This document shows positions 19,831 through 31,042 of a stretch of DNA of 64,000 bases, piece after piece. The notes beneath the pieces were generated by a model that did no database searches, was not told where the DNA came from, and saw only the letters and a program-made list of their open reading frames with translations. The translations under genes and the position numbers were made by a program. How positions within the stretch are numbered: the first letter of the stretch is position 1; each line of letters begins with the position of its first letter. This DNA is from Bacillus sp. EAC (GTDB lineage: Bacteria; Bacillota; Bacilli; Bacillales; Bacillaceae_G). The stretch lies in contig NZ_NCSY01000012.1 in assembly GCF_002156875.1 (NCBI RefSeq), positions 20,805 to 84,804 on the forward strand, written 5' to 3'.

Positions 19831-21129
19831 ATGAGTTCAGATACAACTGAAGTAGGAAATTTGAAATTGGTAGGTAATCTAATTGAAAAAGATAATTCTC
19901 TTCAAGAATTTCAAGAAACTCTATTAGAAGCAATCAATACAATGAACCTTCCAAAGCAAGTATTCGACTTTTTAAAATTACCAATGAGATTTTTAGAAAT
20001 TAATATTCCGTTACAAATGGATAATGGTGAAACTAGGATTTTTCAAGGATATCGAGCTCAGCATAATGATGCAGTCGGTCCTACTAAAGGTGGGATTCGT
20101 TTTCATCCCGATGTAACCCCTGAAGAAGTAAAGGCACTAGCAGGCTGGATGAGTCTGAAATGTAGTATTACAGATTTACCTTATGGAGGAGCAAAGGGTG
20201 GAGTTATATGTGATCCAAGGCTTTTAAGTAATTCAGAACTGGAAAGATTAAGTAGAGGATATGTTAGAGCAGTCAGTCAAATAGTAGGACCCACTAAAGA
20301 TATCCCAGCACCCGATATGTATACGAATTCTCAGGTAATGGCTTGGATGCTTGATGAATATGACCATATTCGCGAGTTTGACTCACCTGGTTTTATTACA
20401 GGAAAACCAATTACTCTGGGTGGTTCGGTAGGTCGCGAAACGGCTACTTCAAAAGGAGTATTTTATACACTTGAATTAATAAGTGAATTAAAAAAAATTG
20501 ATATTAAAAATATGAGGGTAATTATCCAAGGCTTTGGAAACGTAGGTAGTTATTTGGCTCAGTATTTGTATGAAGCCGGAGCAATAGTCGTTGGGATATC
20601 TGATGTTCTTGGCGGAATTTATGATCCAAGTGGTTTGGATATTCCATATCTTCTTGAGAATAGAGATTCATTTGGAGTAGTTTCCAATTTATTTAAAAAC
20701 ACTGTTTCAAATCAAGAATTACTAGAAAGAGAATGTGATGTGCTGATTCCAGCTGCGATTAGTGGAGTAATACATTCCCGAAATGCTAAAAAACTTAAAT
20801 GTAAAATTATTGTTGAAGCTGCAAATGGTCCAACTACGAAAGAGGCCCTTGAAATTCTTGATAAAAAAGATATTTTAGTAGTTCCAGATATTTTAGCTAA
20901 CTCAGGTGGGGTTATTGTTTCTTATTTTGAATGGTGCCAGAATATGCAAGGATATTATTGGGATGAGGGACTTGTAGACCAGCGTCTAAAAGAAAAGATG
21001 TCGGACAGTTTTTTAAAAGTATACAACACTTCTAAAAATTATAATGTAAATATGAAAATTGCTGCTTATATCGAAGGAGTACGTAAAATTGCTGAAGCTT
21101 GTCGCTTAAGAGGTTGGATAAAATACTAA
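19831..21129 (+). CDS. rocG: NAD-dependent glutamate dehydrogenase, RocG/GudB type
   Basis: A 432-residue hexameric-type Glu/Leu/Phe/Val dehydrogenase. The substrate pocket motif GWMSLKCSITDLPYGGAKGG and the nucleotide motif VIIQGFGNVGSYLA are intact. It deaminates glutamate to 2-oxoglutarate plus ammonia. Length and sequence fit RocG/GudB (about 425). The frame extends upstream from a TTG at 19798, but GAGGTG before the ATG at 19831 fixes the start. In Bacillus subtilis rocG is also sigma-L dependent. Here the enzyme would regenerate 2-oxoglutarate for the two aminotransferases of this island. Two small genes follow in the same transcript. Confidence 0.9.
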   Translation: MSSDTTEVGNLKLVGNLIEKDNSLQEFQETLLEAINTMNLPKQVFDFLKLPMRFLEINIPLQMDNGETRIFQGYRAQHNDAVGPTKGGIRFHPDVTPEEVKALAGWMSLKCSITDLPYGGAKGGVICDPRLLSNSELERLSRGYVRAVSQIVGPTKDIPAPDMYTNSQVMAWMLDEYDHIREFDSPGFITGKPITLGGSVGRETATSKGVFYTLELISELKKIDIKNMRVIIQGFGNVGSYLAQYLYEAGAIVVGISDVLGGIYDPSGLDIPYLLENRDSFGVVSNLFKNTVSNQELLERECDVLIPAAISGVIHSRNAKKLKCKIIVEAANGPTTKEALEILDKKDILVVPDILANSGGVIVSYFEWCQNMQGYYWDEGLVDQRLKEKMSDSFLKVYNTSKNYNVNMKIAAYIEGVRKIAEACRLRGWIKY

Positions 21130-21147
21130 TAAAAGGGGCGATATTGA

Positions 21148-21435
21148 ATGCTAGATATTATTTCTGAAACAAAAGAAAACCAGTTAGTACATTACTATTG
21201 TTTATTAACACAGAATAATCGATACGATCTATCGATTGCTTATTCAAGTCATTTTTATGGTAAAGCAATGGTAACTTCAATTCAATCTGGTCAAATGGTA
21301 TTACTTTGCTCAGATGATACTTATGCAGACCAATATTGGGCACCTAAACTAGGAATCGCGGATGAAGATATTATTGAAATTCAGAATTTTTTTAGTCTCG
21401 TTTTGAGTTCAAAACAGTTTCGTGAACAATATTAA
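21148..21435 (+). CDS. Small DUF3055-like protein of unknown function
   Basis: A 95-residue soluble, acidic protein starting 18 bases after the glutamate dehydrogenase stop and preceded by AAAAGGGGCGAT. The pattern RYDLSIAYSSHFYGKAMVT, a GQMVLLCSDD turn and a C-terminal helix ending FREQY resemble DUF3055 proteins of Bacilli as I remember them; this should be confirmed. No catalytic motif or membrane segment is visible. Its place in a sigma-54 operon with glutamate dehydrogenase suggests a role in regulating or supporting that enzyme, which is inference only. Confidence 0.65.
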   Translation: MLDIISETKENQLVHYYCLLTQNNRYDLSIAYSSHFYGKAMVTSIQSGQMVLLCSDDTYADQYWAPKLGIADEDIIEIQNFFSLVLSSKQFREQY

Positions 21436-21470
21436 TCTTACTTATTAATTTCGTGAAAGGAATGAACATT

Positions 21471-21719
21471 ATGTATTTTGGTGCTGTAGTTAGTCCTTAC
21501 CATGGAATTATTGAAGGGGCATCGATTGTAAAGGATTCAAGAATCTATGAATGGGAACCGTTGTTTACTATTAAAACCTCAGATGGTTTGACGCAAGTTA
21601 TTCACCAAGGTATTAGTGGTGAGGTAGCTTCACTAGAGGTCACAGAAGGCGATACAGTTGTTCCAGGGATGGTACTTGCCTTTGTCAAAGAAGATTTATT
21701 TGTTACTGGGAGTGATTGA
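21471..21719 (+). CDS. Small biotinyl/lipoyl-fold protein lacking the acceptor lysine motif
   Basis: An 82-residue protein. Its second half, GISGEVASLEVTEGDTVVPGMVLAFV, is the second half-hammerhead of a biotin/lipoyl carrier domain, and its first half (GAVVSPYHGIIEG) resembles the first. Where carriers have EAMKM or a DKA turn it reads TIKTSDGLT, so there is no standard acceptor site. A frame begins at a GTG at 21453, but GAAAGGAAT fits the ATG at 21471. It ends the glutamate dehydrogenase operon. It may be a structural or ligand-binding relative, not a carrier; function unknown. Confidence 0.7.
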   Translation: MYFGAVVSPYHGIIEGASIVKDSRIYEWEPLFTIKTSDGLTQVIHQGISGEVASLEVTEGDTVVPGMVLAFVKEDLFVTGSD

Positions 21720-21795
21720 TTAGGAAAAGGAAGGAGATGTAAACTTATCTTCTTTCAGACTGAATTTCAAGTATTGGGACCTTTGCCTATACACC

Positions 21796-21829
21796 GAAAG
21801 AAGATGTTAAACCCATCTTCTTTCTTTTT
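21796..21829 (+). terminator. Terminator of the glutamate dehydrogenase operon
   Basis: A perfect 11-bp stem, GAAAGAAGATG with CATCTTCTTTC, is followed by TTTTT. An extra copy of its 3' arm (TATCTTCTTTC, 21746-21756) lies upstream and could pair with the 5' arm instead. Confidence 0.88.
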
Positions 21830-21969
21830 GTATATTTATCTATTAGTTAAAACTCATAAATAAATAGAGTGATTTACATTATAGATTTCTAATTTTAGAT
21901 TTTTATAAAAAATGCAAAAATTCTGTTAAGATAGAAATATACATATTTAGCTTCAAGGGGGGAAATCAC

Positions 21970-24105
21970 ATGCTATCAATAAACGAGAATCAGATTAGAC
22001 CAGTCATAATAATTAATATTGATCAATATACGGAAAATGATGAAATAGATTTATCCTATACAACTGAACCCTTTTTATTCTTAAGTAAGCAAAATCAAGT
22101 ATTTGCCTATGTTCAAATAAATAATATTAATCAAGGAAATAAAGAAAAGAAAAATATACAATTGTCTAAATTAATAAGTAGTTCTCAATCGATAAATAGT
22201 GTATGCCGTGTAAGTGGTCAAATTTCATTAACAGTTCTTTTTCAAATAATAGGCGAACCAATTTCAATTGTAGAAGAAAATGAAGGTAACCCTAGTGGTT
22301 ATATACGTCGTGAAGATATTTTGGCGGAGCTGTTTAAACAAGAGAATAAAAGTGTAGATTTACTGAAAAGCATTTTAACCTCAATTCCTATGGGGACTTT
22401 TGTAGTTGATAAAGATAGGAAAATAATTAATTGTAATGATGCTGGTTTAAAAATGATTAGGTCGACTTCAGAAAAAGTTATCAATACAAAGGCGGAAAAT
22501 ATTTTTAGTCGTGAACATATTGAAAATGTATTTACGACCGGAAAAACTATACTAAATCACCTTCAAATTAATGACGATATGGGGCTACTTGTAGATTATA
22601 GTCCCATTTTTAGTTTCGAACAGGAAGTTGAGGGTGTAATTATTGTAGTGCAAGACCTTCCTATGGTAGAAGAAATGGCGTTAGAGATTGAATATATTAA
22701 AGATCTAAACAAAGATTTGAACGCTATACTGTCTAGTATTTATGATGAGATTCTTGTAGTAAACAATAAAGGTGAGTTAATTCGATATAGTGAAAATATA
22801 ATCCCGGGGTTTTGGAATGTGGATTTAAAAGATTTAATTGGAAAAAGCATTTTAGAATTTGAAAATCAAGGGCTCTTTACACCGTCGGTTACAAAATTAG
22901 TTTTGGAAAAAAAGAAAAAGGTATCAATTGTTCAAGAAACAATAAGTGGACGAAAGGTTCTTGCAGTAGGTAATCCAGTTTTTGATGAGAATATGGAAAT
23001 CGAAAGGATTATCATAGCCTCTAGAGACATTACTGAAACATCGCGCCTTAAAACTGAGTTAAAGGAAATGAAGAAAAAATCTGAGCAATATAAAAAAGAA
23101 CTAGACGACTTTAAGAGCAAGGATCGTTTTATAAAAAAATTAATTTATTGTAGTCCTAAAATGGAGCAAATAATTAATCAAGCAAAGAAGATTGCGGATT
23201 TTTCATCGACAGTCTTACTTCATGGCGAATCTGGAGTAGGAAAAGAAGTGATTGCACAAGCTATCCATCAGCTTGGAAATCGTTCTTCTAAGCCTTTTCT
23301 TAAACTTAACTGTGGAGCAATTCCAGAAAATCTTCTTGAAAGTGAGCTTTTTGGCTATATAAAAGGCGCATTTACAGGTGCAGATCAAAATAAAGAAGGA
23401 TATTTTAAACAAGCAGATCAAGGAGTTTTATTTTTAGATGAAATAGGAGAAATGCCATTACATTTACAAGTTAAACTACTTAGAGTACTTCAAGAGCAAG
23501 AAGTGATTCCAATTGGAAGTACTAAGCCAATTAAAGTAAATGTACAAATTATTGCTGCTACAAATAAAAGATTAGAAAAAATGGTAGAAGAACGTACGTT
23601 TAGGGAGGACCTATATTATAGATTAAATGTTATTCCTTTAAACATTCCACCATTAAGAGAAAGAATTGAGGACATCTCATTACTGGCCTTCCATTTCTTG
23701 CAACAACTTAATGATAAATACAATAAAAATTTCCATCTTACACCAGATGCGATTAATGTATTAGAGTTTTATTCTTGGCCGGGCAATGTCAGAGAGCTTC
23801 AAAATATTGTTGAAAGATTAGTAGTCACAGCTGAAGATCAAATAATTAATGCAGAAGATGTAAATCTGTTCCTACCAAATAGTTATGATTTTAATAAATC
23901 AAAACCGATAATCAGCAAGGTAATCCCACTTCAAGAAGCAATTGATCATGTTGAGGAACAGTTAATTCTACTTGCGATGAAACAATATAAAACAACAACA
24001 AAGGCTGCGCAAGTGTTAGGAATTAGTCAGTCTTCAGTTAGCCGTAAATTTCAAAAAATAGCAAATGAGAAGAATTTAAACAGCGAATCTATCTCATTTA
24101 ATTAA
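21970..24105 (+). CDS. Sigma-54-dependent transcriptional activator (RocR-like)
   Basis: A 711-residue enhancer-binding protein. Residues 1-125 are an unrecognised sensory region; PAS-like domains lie near 130-235 and 249-355, then a charged coiled coil (about 358-395). The AAA+ domain has Walker A GESGVGKE at 419, the sigma-54 contact loop GAFTGA at 466-471 and Walker B LFLDEIGE near 490. The Fis-type helix-turn-helix (TTKAAQVLGISQSSVSRKF) is near 670-690. It lies amid four -24/-12 promoters and is the obvious candidate for activating them; the effector is unknown. GGGGGGAAA precedes the ATG. No -24/-12 element was seen before its own gene. Confidence 0.93.
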   Translation: MLSINENQIRPVIIINIDQYTENDEIDLSYTTEPFLFLSKQNQVFAYVQINNINQGNKEKKNIQLSKLISSSQSINSVCRVSGQISLTVLFQIIGEPISIVEENEGNPSGYIRREDILAELFKQENKSVDLLKSILTSIPMGTFVVDKDRKIINCNDAGLKMIRSTSEKVINTKAENIFSREHIENVFTTGKTILNHLQINDDMGLLVDYSPIFSFEQEVEGVIIVVQDLPMVEEMALEIEYIKDLNKDLNAILSSIYDEILVVNNKGELIRYSENIIPGFWNVDLKDLIGKSILEFENQGLFTPSVTKLVLEKKKKVSIVQETISGRKVLAVGNPVFDENMEIERIIIASRDITETSRLKTELKEMKKKSEQYKKELDDFKSKDRFIKKLIYCSPKMEQIINQAKKIADFSSTVLLHGESGVGKEVIAQAIHQLGNRSSKPFLKLNCGAIPENLLESELFGYIKGAFTGADQNKEGYFKQADQGVLFLDEIGEMPLHLQVKLLRVLQEQEVIPIGSTKPIKVNVQIIAATNKRLEKMVEERTFREDLYYRLNVIPLNIPPLRERIEDISLLAFHFLQQLNDKYNKNFHLTPDAINVLEFYSWPGNVRELQNIVERLVVTAEDQIINAEDVNLFLPNSYDFNKSKPIISKVIPLQEAIDHVEEQLILLAMKQYKTTTKAAQVLGISQSSVSRKFQKIANEKNLNSESISFN

Positions 24106-24145
24106 GGAAACACAAGTAGTGACTAGAATAGTAGTCAAAAAACAT

Positions 24146-24177
24146 AAAAAAAAACGCACATTGCGCGTTTTTTTTTA
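24146..24177 (+). terminator. Terminator after the sigma-54 activator
   Basis: An A9CGC / GCGT10 stem with a 7-base loop. Its T tract overlaps the stop codon of the small minus-strand gene. Confidence 0.8.
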
Positions 24178-24318
24178 TTTATCTAAATCCACTGCATTTT
24201 TAACATTGTCTACAGCGCTCTTAAGTACTTCCGACATACTAACATGATCTTTTGAGATACCAACCGCCATAAATACAATGATTAGCCCAACCACTACACA
24301 TGTTCCGACTAGTAACAC
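24175..24318 (-). CDS. 47-residue single-span membrane protein
   Basis: A short gene with a GTG start and a good ribosome site (AAAGGAGG, 7-8 bases before). The product begins MLLVGTCVVVGLIIVFMAVG, one hydrophobic helix, followed by an amphipathic tail, SEVLKSAVDNVKNAVDLDK. No family was recognised. It lies convergent to the sigma-54 activator gene and next to a repeat copy. Good codon use and the ribosome site argue that it is real. Confidence 0.65.
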   Translation of the reverse strand: MLLVGTCVVVGLIIVFMAVGISKDHVSMSEVLKSAVDNVKNAVDLDK

Positions 24319-24430
24319 GGTCCATTCCTCCTTTCATAGTTTTATAGCCTATGCTGTAAATTTTCTCAGTATGTCGGTTATTACATATTCAATAAAAAAT
24401 CCTTGTTTTTATTTTATGAGTATCTTAGTT

Positions 24431-24610
24431 AATTTCCACTTCAGGATGCGCACTTTCCGTGAGAGGGGAGCCTTCTTGGCCCACACGACGTGGGTCATGC
24501 ATGCGTTAAGACAGGACGTCGTGGTTTTAGCGTGCCTACCTCTTTGACGCCTTGCGTGAGTCTCACTATTTCACTAATCCCACAGGAATCTCGCATCTTC
24601 CGTTCCAAAC
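24431..24610 (-). repeat. GC-rich Bacillaceae intergenic repeat, copy 2 (long form, reverse)
   Basis: On the minus strand it begins near GGAACGGAAGATGCGAGA and ends CATCCTGAAGTGGAAATT. Its centre shares ACCACGACGTCCTGTC and the GTCGTGTGGGCC hairpin with copy 1 at 14841. The flanks have drifted more than in the other two copies. An 89-codon plus-strand frame across it has no ribosome site and is discounted. The rest of 24319-24752 holds nothing else recognised. Confidence 0.8.
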
Positions 24611-24752
24611 AACTTTTTCACCAACTGTTTGTATTTTTAAACAATCCTTGTTTAGAAATGATCCTAAAAATTTGATTATAAGAGAAAGATTTGTCCTTCA
24701 TTGAGTGTATAAAAAAGGATTACTCCATTGATTATGCAAAAATTAATAGCTT

Positions 24753-24768
24753 TATGCAGTAATGCATA
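24753..24768. promoter_or_regulatory. Candidate activator site upstream of the dehydrogenase-patA operon
   Basis: TATGCAGTAATGCATA is a perfect palindrome containing ATGCA-N4-TGCAT, about 55 bp upstream of the -24 element. Confidence 0.55.
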
Positions 24769-24819
24769 GAAATTTCAGATCTGATCTAACCGAAACCTTA
24801 TTAAGCTTGATTATTTAAA

Positions 24820-24836
24820 TTGGCATAGTTCTTGCA
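24820..24836 (+). promoter_or_regulatory. Sigma-54 promoter for the dehydrogenase-patA operon
   Basis: TTGGCATAGTTCTTGCA matches the -24/-12 consensus with exact spacing. The start codon is 41 bases downstream. Confidence 0.88.
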
Positions 24837-24876
24837 ATTTAAAAATTGTAAAGAAATTAAGGAGGGTTCATATACA

Positions 24877-27772
<2,896 letters not shown>

Positions 27773-27785
27773 TCAACGAAGTTTT

Positions 27786-27824
27786 AGCATGTCATTGCGT
27801 TATTAGCATGACATGCTTTGATTA
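27786..27824 (+). terminator. Hairpin after patA
   Basis: AGCATGTCAT pairs with ATGACATGCT around a 12-base loop, followed by TTGATTATT. It is an imperfect terminator that may pass some transcripts into gabT. Confidence 0.6.
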
Positions 27825-27874
27825 TTATCCATATTTATAAGTTACTTATTTATTTTAGATAGGATGGTGTTCAC

Positions 27875-29245
27875 ATGGGGAATCGAAAATTTGTCAAACT
27901 CCAAACGTCAATTCCCGGGCCAAAATCAAAGGAGTTATTTGACCGGAGAAATAAAGTTGTACCAAAAGGTATTAGTAATAATAGTGAAGCCTTTGTAAAA
28001 AAAGCGAAAGGCGCACTAGTTGAAGATATTGATGGTAATACTTTTATTGATTTTGCTGGTGCGATTGGAACTCTGAATGTTGGTCATTCACATCCAAGAG
28101 TTGTAAGAGCACTCCAAGGTCAAGCAGGTGATTTTATTCATACAGGTTTTAACGTCATGATGTATGAATCGTATATTGAACTCGCAGAAAGACTTGCTGA
28201 TATTTCACCAGGTAGCTTTGACAAACAAGTCGCTTTCTTTAACAGCGGTGCAGAAGCGGTTGAAAATGCAGTGAAAATTGCAAGAAAATATACAAAGCGT
28301 CAAGGAATCATTTCTTTTACTAGAGGGTTTCATGGTCGAACGTTAATGACCATGACGATGACAAGTAAAGTTAAACCTTATAAATATGGATTTGGTCCAT
28401 TTGCTCCTGAGGTATATAAAGCGCCATATCCTTATGTTTACCGTCGTCCAGATCAAATGAATGAAAAAGAATACAGTAAATTTATCATTGATCAATTTGA
28501 ACAATTTCTTATTGCAGAGGTTGCTCCCGAAACGATCGCGGCAGTAGTAATGGAACCAATTCAAGGTGAAGGTGGCTTCATTGTACCTGATATTGAATTT
28601 GTTAAAAAGGTAAGAGAAATCTGTACGAGATACGGAATTTTGTTTGTTGCAGATGAAATTCAAACTGGATTTGCTAGAACAGGTAAATACTTTGCAATCG
28701 AACATTTTGGAGTTGAGCCTGATTTAATCACAATTTCAAAATCAATGGGTGCTGGAGTTCCAATTAGTGGAGTAATCGGAAGAAAAGTAATAATGGAAGC
28801 TTCTGATGTTGGAGAATTAGGTGGTACTTATTCTGGTAGCCCACTTGGATGTCGAGCTGCGTTAGCGGTGTTGGACATTATTGAAGATGAAGGTTTAAAT
28901 GATCGAGCAGTTTTAATAGGGGAAAAAGTTAACGAAAAAATGCGCGAATGGGCAATTCAATTTGAACAAATTGGAGATATTCGTGGTTTGGGTGCAATGT
29001 GTGCAATGGAAATTGTCACAAATAAAATGGATAAGACTCCAGATAAAATTACTGTTGGAAAAATTGTAAAAGAAGCAAACAATAGAGGGCTAATGCTATT
29101 AAGTGCAGGGATATTTGGGAATGTAATCCGTTTATTAATGCCCTTAACAATTACGGATGACCAGCTTGAAGAAGGTTTAGATATATTAAGAGAATCATTT
29201 GAAGCAGTCTTGTTGCCAGAATATCAGTTGGAGGTTAACACATGA
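27875..29245 (+). CDS. gabT: 4-aminobutyrate aminotransferase
   Basis: A 456-residue class III PLP aminotransferase of the GabT/PuuE type. Family segments are [48 protein letters not shown] and the PLP lysine in ISKSMGAGVP. It converts GABA plus 2-oxoglutarate to succinate semialdehyde and glutamate; many members also accept 5-aminovalerate. AGGATGGTG precedes the ATG. Its stop overlaps the gabD start (ATGA), so they are translationally coupled. Confidence 0.9.
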   Translation: MGNRKFVKLQTSIPGPKSKELFDRRNKVVPKGISNNSEAFVKKAKGALVEDIDGNTFIDFAGAIGTLNVGHSHPRVVRALQGQAGDFIHTGFNVMMYESYIELAERLADISPGSFDKQVAFFNSGAEAVENAVKIARKYTKRQGIISFTRGFHGRTLMTMTMTSKVKPYKYGFGPFAPEVYKAPYPYVYRRPDQMNEKEYSKFIIDQFEQFLIAEVAPETIAAVVMEPIQGEGGFIVPDIEFVKKVREICTRYGILFVADEIQTGFARTGKYFAIEHFGVEPDLITISKSMGAGVPISGVIGRKVIMEASDVGELGGTYSGSPLGCRAALAVLDIIEDEGLNDRAVLIGEKVNEKMREWAIQFEQIGDIRGLGAMCAMEIVTNKMDKTPDKITVGKIVKEANNRGLMLLSAGIFGNVIRLLMPLTITDDQLEEGLDILRESFEAVLLPEYQLEVNT

Positions 29246-30699
29246 GTCAATTAAAAGAAAAATATGAAGTCTATCCTATGTATATTGATGGTACTTGGGT
29301 TGGAAATGATCATGAATATTTCACAAAAGTTACGAACCCAGCAACAGGAACGATTGTCGGTGCAATTCCAACTGGCGGCACTTATGAAGCGAAGCTAGCT
29401 GTAGATGCTGCGCATAAGGCTTTTAAAAAATGGTCAAAAAAGACAGCTGAAGAAAGATACCATCTTTTGATGAAATGGTATCGTTTGATTGATGAAAAAA
29501 AGGAAGAAATAGCTAGATTGATGACACTGGAGCAAGGAAAACCTCTGAAAGAAGCTCTTGGGGAGACTGTGTATGCAAACGGATTTATCTCATGGTATGC
29601 AGAAGAAGGAAAGCGTATTTACGGAGAAACAATCCCTGCATCACAACCTAATAAGCGAATCCTCATTCGAAAAGAGCCTGTTGGAGTTGTAGCAGCAATT
29701 ACACCTTGGAATTTCCCTGCAGCAATGATTACTCGAAAAGTAGCCCCTGCTCTTGCGGCTGGGTGTACTGCTGTAATTAAACCAGCGACACAAACACCAC
29801 TAACAGCACTAAAGTTAGCAGAACTTGCACATGAAGCAGGAATTCCAAAAGGAGTATTAAATATTGTTACTGGAAAATCATCAGAGATTGGTGAAGCATG
29901 GTTAAAAGATCCAAGGGTGACAAAAATCACTTTTACTGGATCAACTGAAGTTGGTAAAACGCTTATGAGGAACGCTGCAGAAAATGTGAAAAAAGTATCT
30001 TTAGAGCTCGGTGGTAATGCACCCTTTATTGTAATGGATGATGCAGATTTGTCTAAAGCAGCGGTTGGTTTAGTTCAGTCAAAGTTCCGTAATGCAGGTC
30101 AAACTTGTATTTGTACGAATCGTATTTATGTACAGGAAAATGTGGCAGAAGAATTTACGCATTTATTTACAAAAGAACTAGAAAAATTAAAGGTTGGAAA
30201 TGGCTTAGAAGAAGGAATTGATGTTGGCCCTTTAATTGACAATGCTGCTCTGGAAAAAGTAAAAACACTAGTAGATGATGCAACTAAAAATGGTGGGAAA
30301 GTAGTATATAGTGGGAATAAACCGGCTGAAGAAAATGGTTATTATTTTGCACCAACTATCTTAACTGGAATTACAGACGAAATGGACTGTATGAAGGAAG
30401 AAATATTTGGCCCACTGGCTCCAATCTCTACATTTAAAACGGAAGAAGAAGTAATTGAACGTGCTAATAATTCAGTCTATGGGCTAGCTGCTTATGTATA
30501 TACAGAGAACTTAAGCCGTTCGTTCCGTATTACAGAGGCACTTGAATACGGCATTATTGGATTAAATGATGCGTTACCATCAGCAGTACAAGTTCCATTC
30601 GGAGGTTACAAAGAGAGTGGACTTGGAAGAGAAGGTGGACACTACGGAATTGAAGAGTTTTTAGAGGTTAAATATATTTCAATTGGGTTAGATATTTAG
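29242..30699 (+). CDS. gabD: Succinate-semialdehyde dehydrogenase
   Basis: A 485-residue aldehyde dehydrogenase of the GabD subgroup. EQGKPLKEA, ITPWNFPAAMITRK, LELGGNAPF with the catalytic glutamate and GQTCICTNR with the nucleophile are all present. It oxidises succinate semialdehyde to succinate (glutarate semialdehyde is a common side substrate). TTGGAGG lies inside the end of gabT. Followed by repeat copy 3. Confidence 0.92.
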   Translation: MSQLKEKYEVYPMYIDGTWVGNDHEYFTKVTNPATGTIVGAIPTGGTYEAKLAVDAAHKAFKKWSKKTAEERYHLLMKWYRLIDEKKEEIARLMTLEQGKPLKEALGETVYANGFISWYAEEGKRIYGETIPASQPNKRILIRKEPVGVVAAITPWNFPAAMITRKVAPALAAGCTAVIKPATQTPLTALKLAELAHEAGIPKGVLNIVTGKSSEIGEAWLKDPRVTKITFTGSTEVGKTLMRNAAENVKKVSLELGGNAPFIVMDDADLSKAAVGLVQSKFRNAGQTCICTNRIYVQENVAEEFTHLFTKELEKLKVGNGLEEGIDVGPLIDNAALEKVKTLVDDATKNGGKVVYSGNKPAEENGYYFAPTILTGITDEMDCMKEEIFGPLAPISTFKTEEEVIERANNSVYGLAAYVYTENLSRSFRITEALEYGIIGLNDALPSAVQVPFGGYKESGLGREGGHYGIEEFLEVKYISIGLDI

Positions 30700-30796
30700 T
30701 TATGTCCTAGTTTTAATTGAAAGTATATAAAGTAACTACACTAAAAGATCGTTATTTTTAAAAAGGTTTTGTTATAGCAAACTTTAAACAAAGAAC

Positions 30797-30932
30797 ATGA
30801 TTGGAGCGGAAGGTGCGAGACTCCTGTGGGGGTAGCGGGAAGGTGAGACCCCGCAGGCGCGTTTGCTGAGGAGGCTCACCGCCCGCCCCACGGAAAGCGA
30901 GCATCCTGGAGTGGAAATCTACAAAACTCCAT
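30797..30932 (+). repeat. GC-rich Bacillaceae intergenic repeat, copy 3 (short form)
   Basis: It begins ATGATTGGAGCGGAAGG and ends CATCCTGGAGTGGAAATC. The centre GACCCCGCAGGCGCG replaces the two-hairpin block of copies 1 and 2, making it about 60 bp shorter. It lies between gabD and the CoA-transferase gene; the remaining 30700-31042 contains nothing else recognised. Confidence 0.88.
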
Positions 30933-31042
30933 GTCTAATGGTCCTAATAAAGTTTGTGTGTAAGCCAGTTAAGCTAATCAATTCTACTACAGTGATTGAT
31001 AGTTTTGCTGGCTTATTAAATAGATTGATAGAGGTGATTTAA

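Noticed and set aside
21471..21719. Calling the 82-residue protein a biotin carboxyl carrier protein
   Set aside because: The acceptor motif is absent and no carboxylase genes are nearby.
24278..24547. 89-codon plus-strand frame (and 24490-24675) across the repeat copy
   Set aside because: Lies over a noncoding GC-rich repeat and antisense to the small membrane-protein gene; no ribosome site.
28343..28705. 120-codon frame antisense to gabT
   Set aside because: Antisense shadow of a clear enzyme gene.
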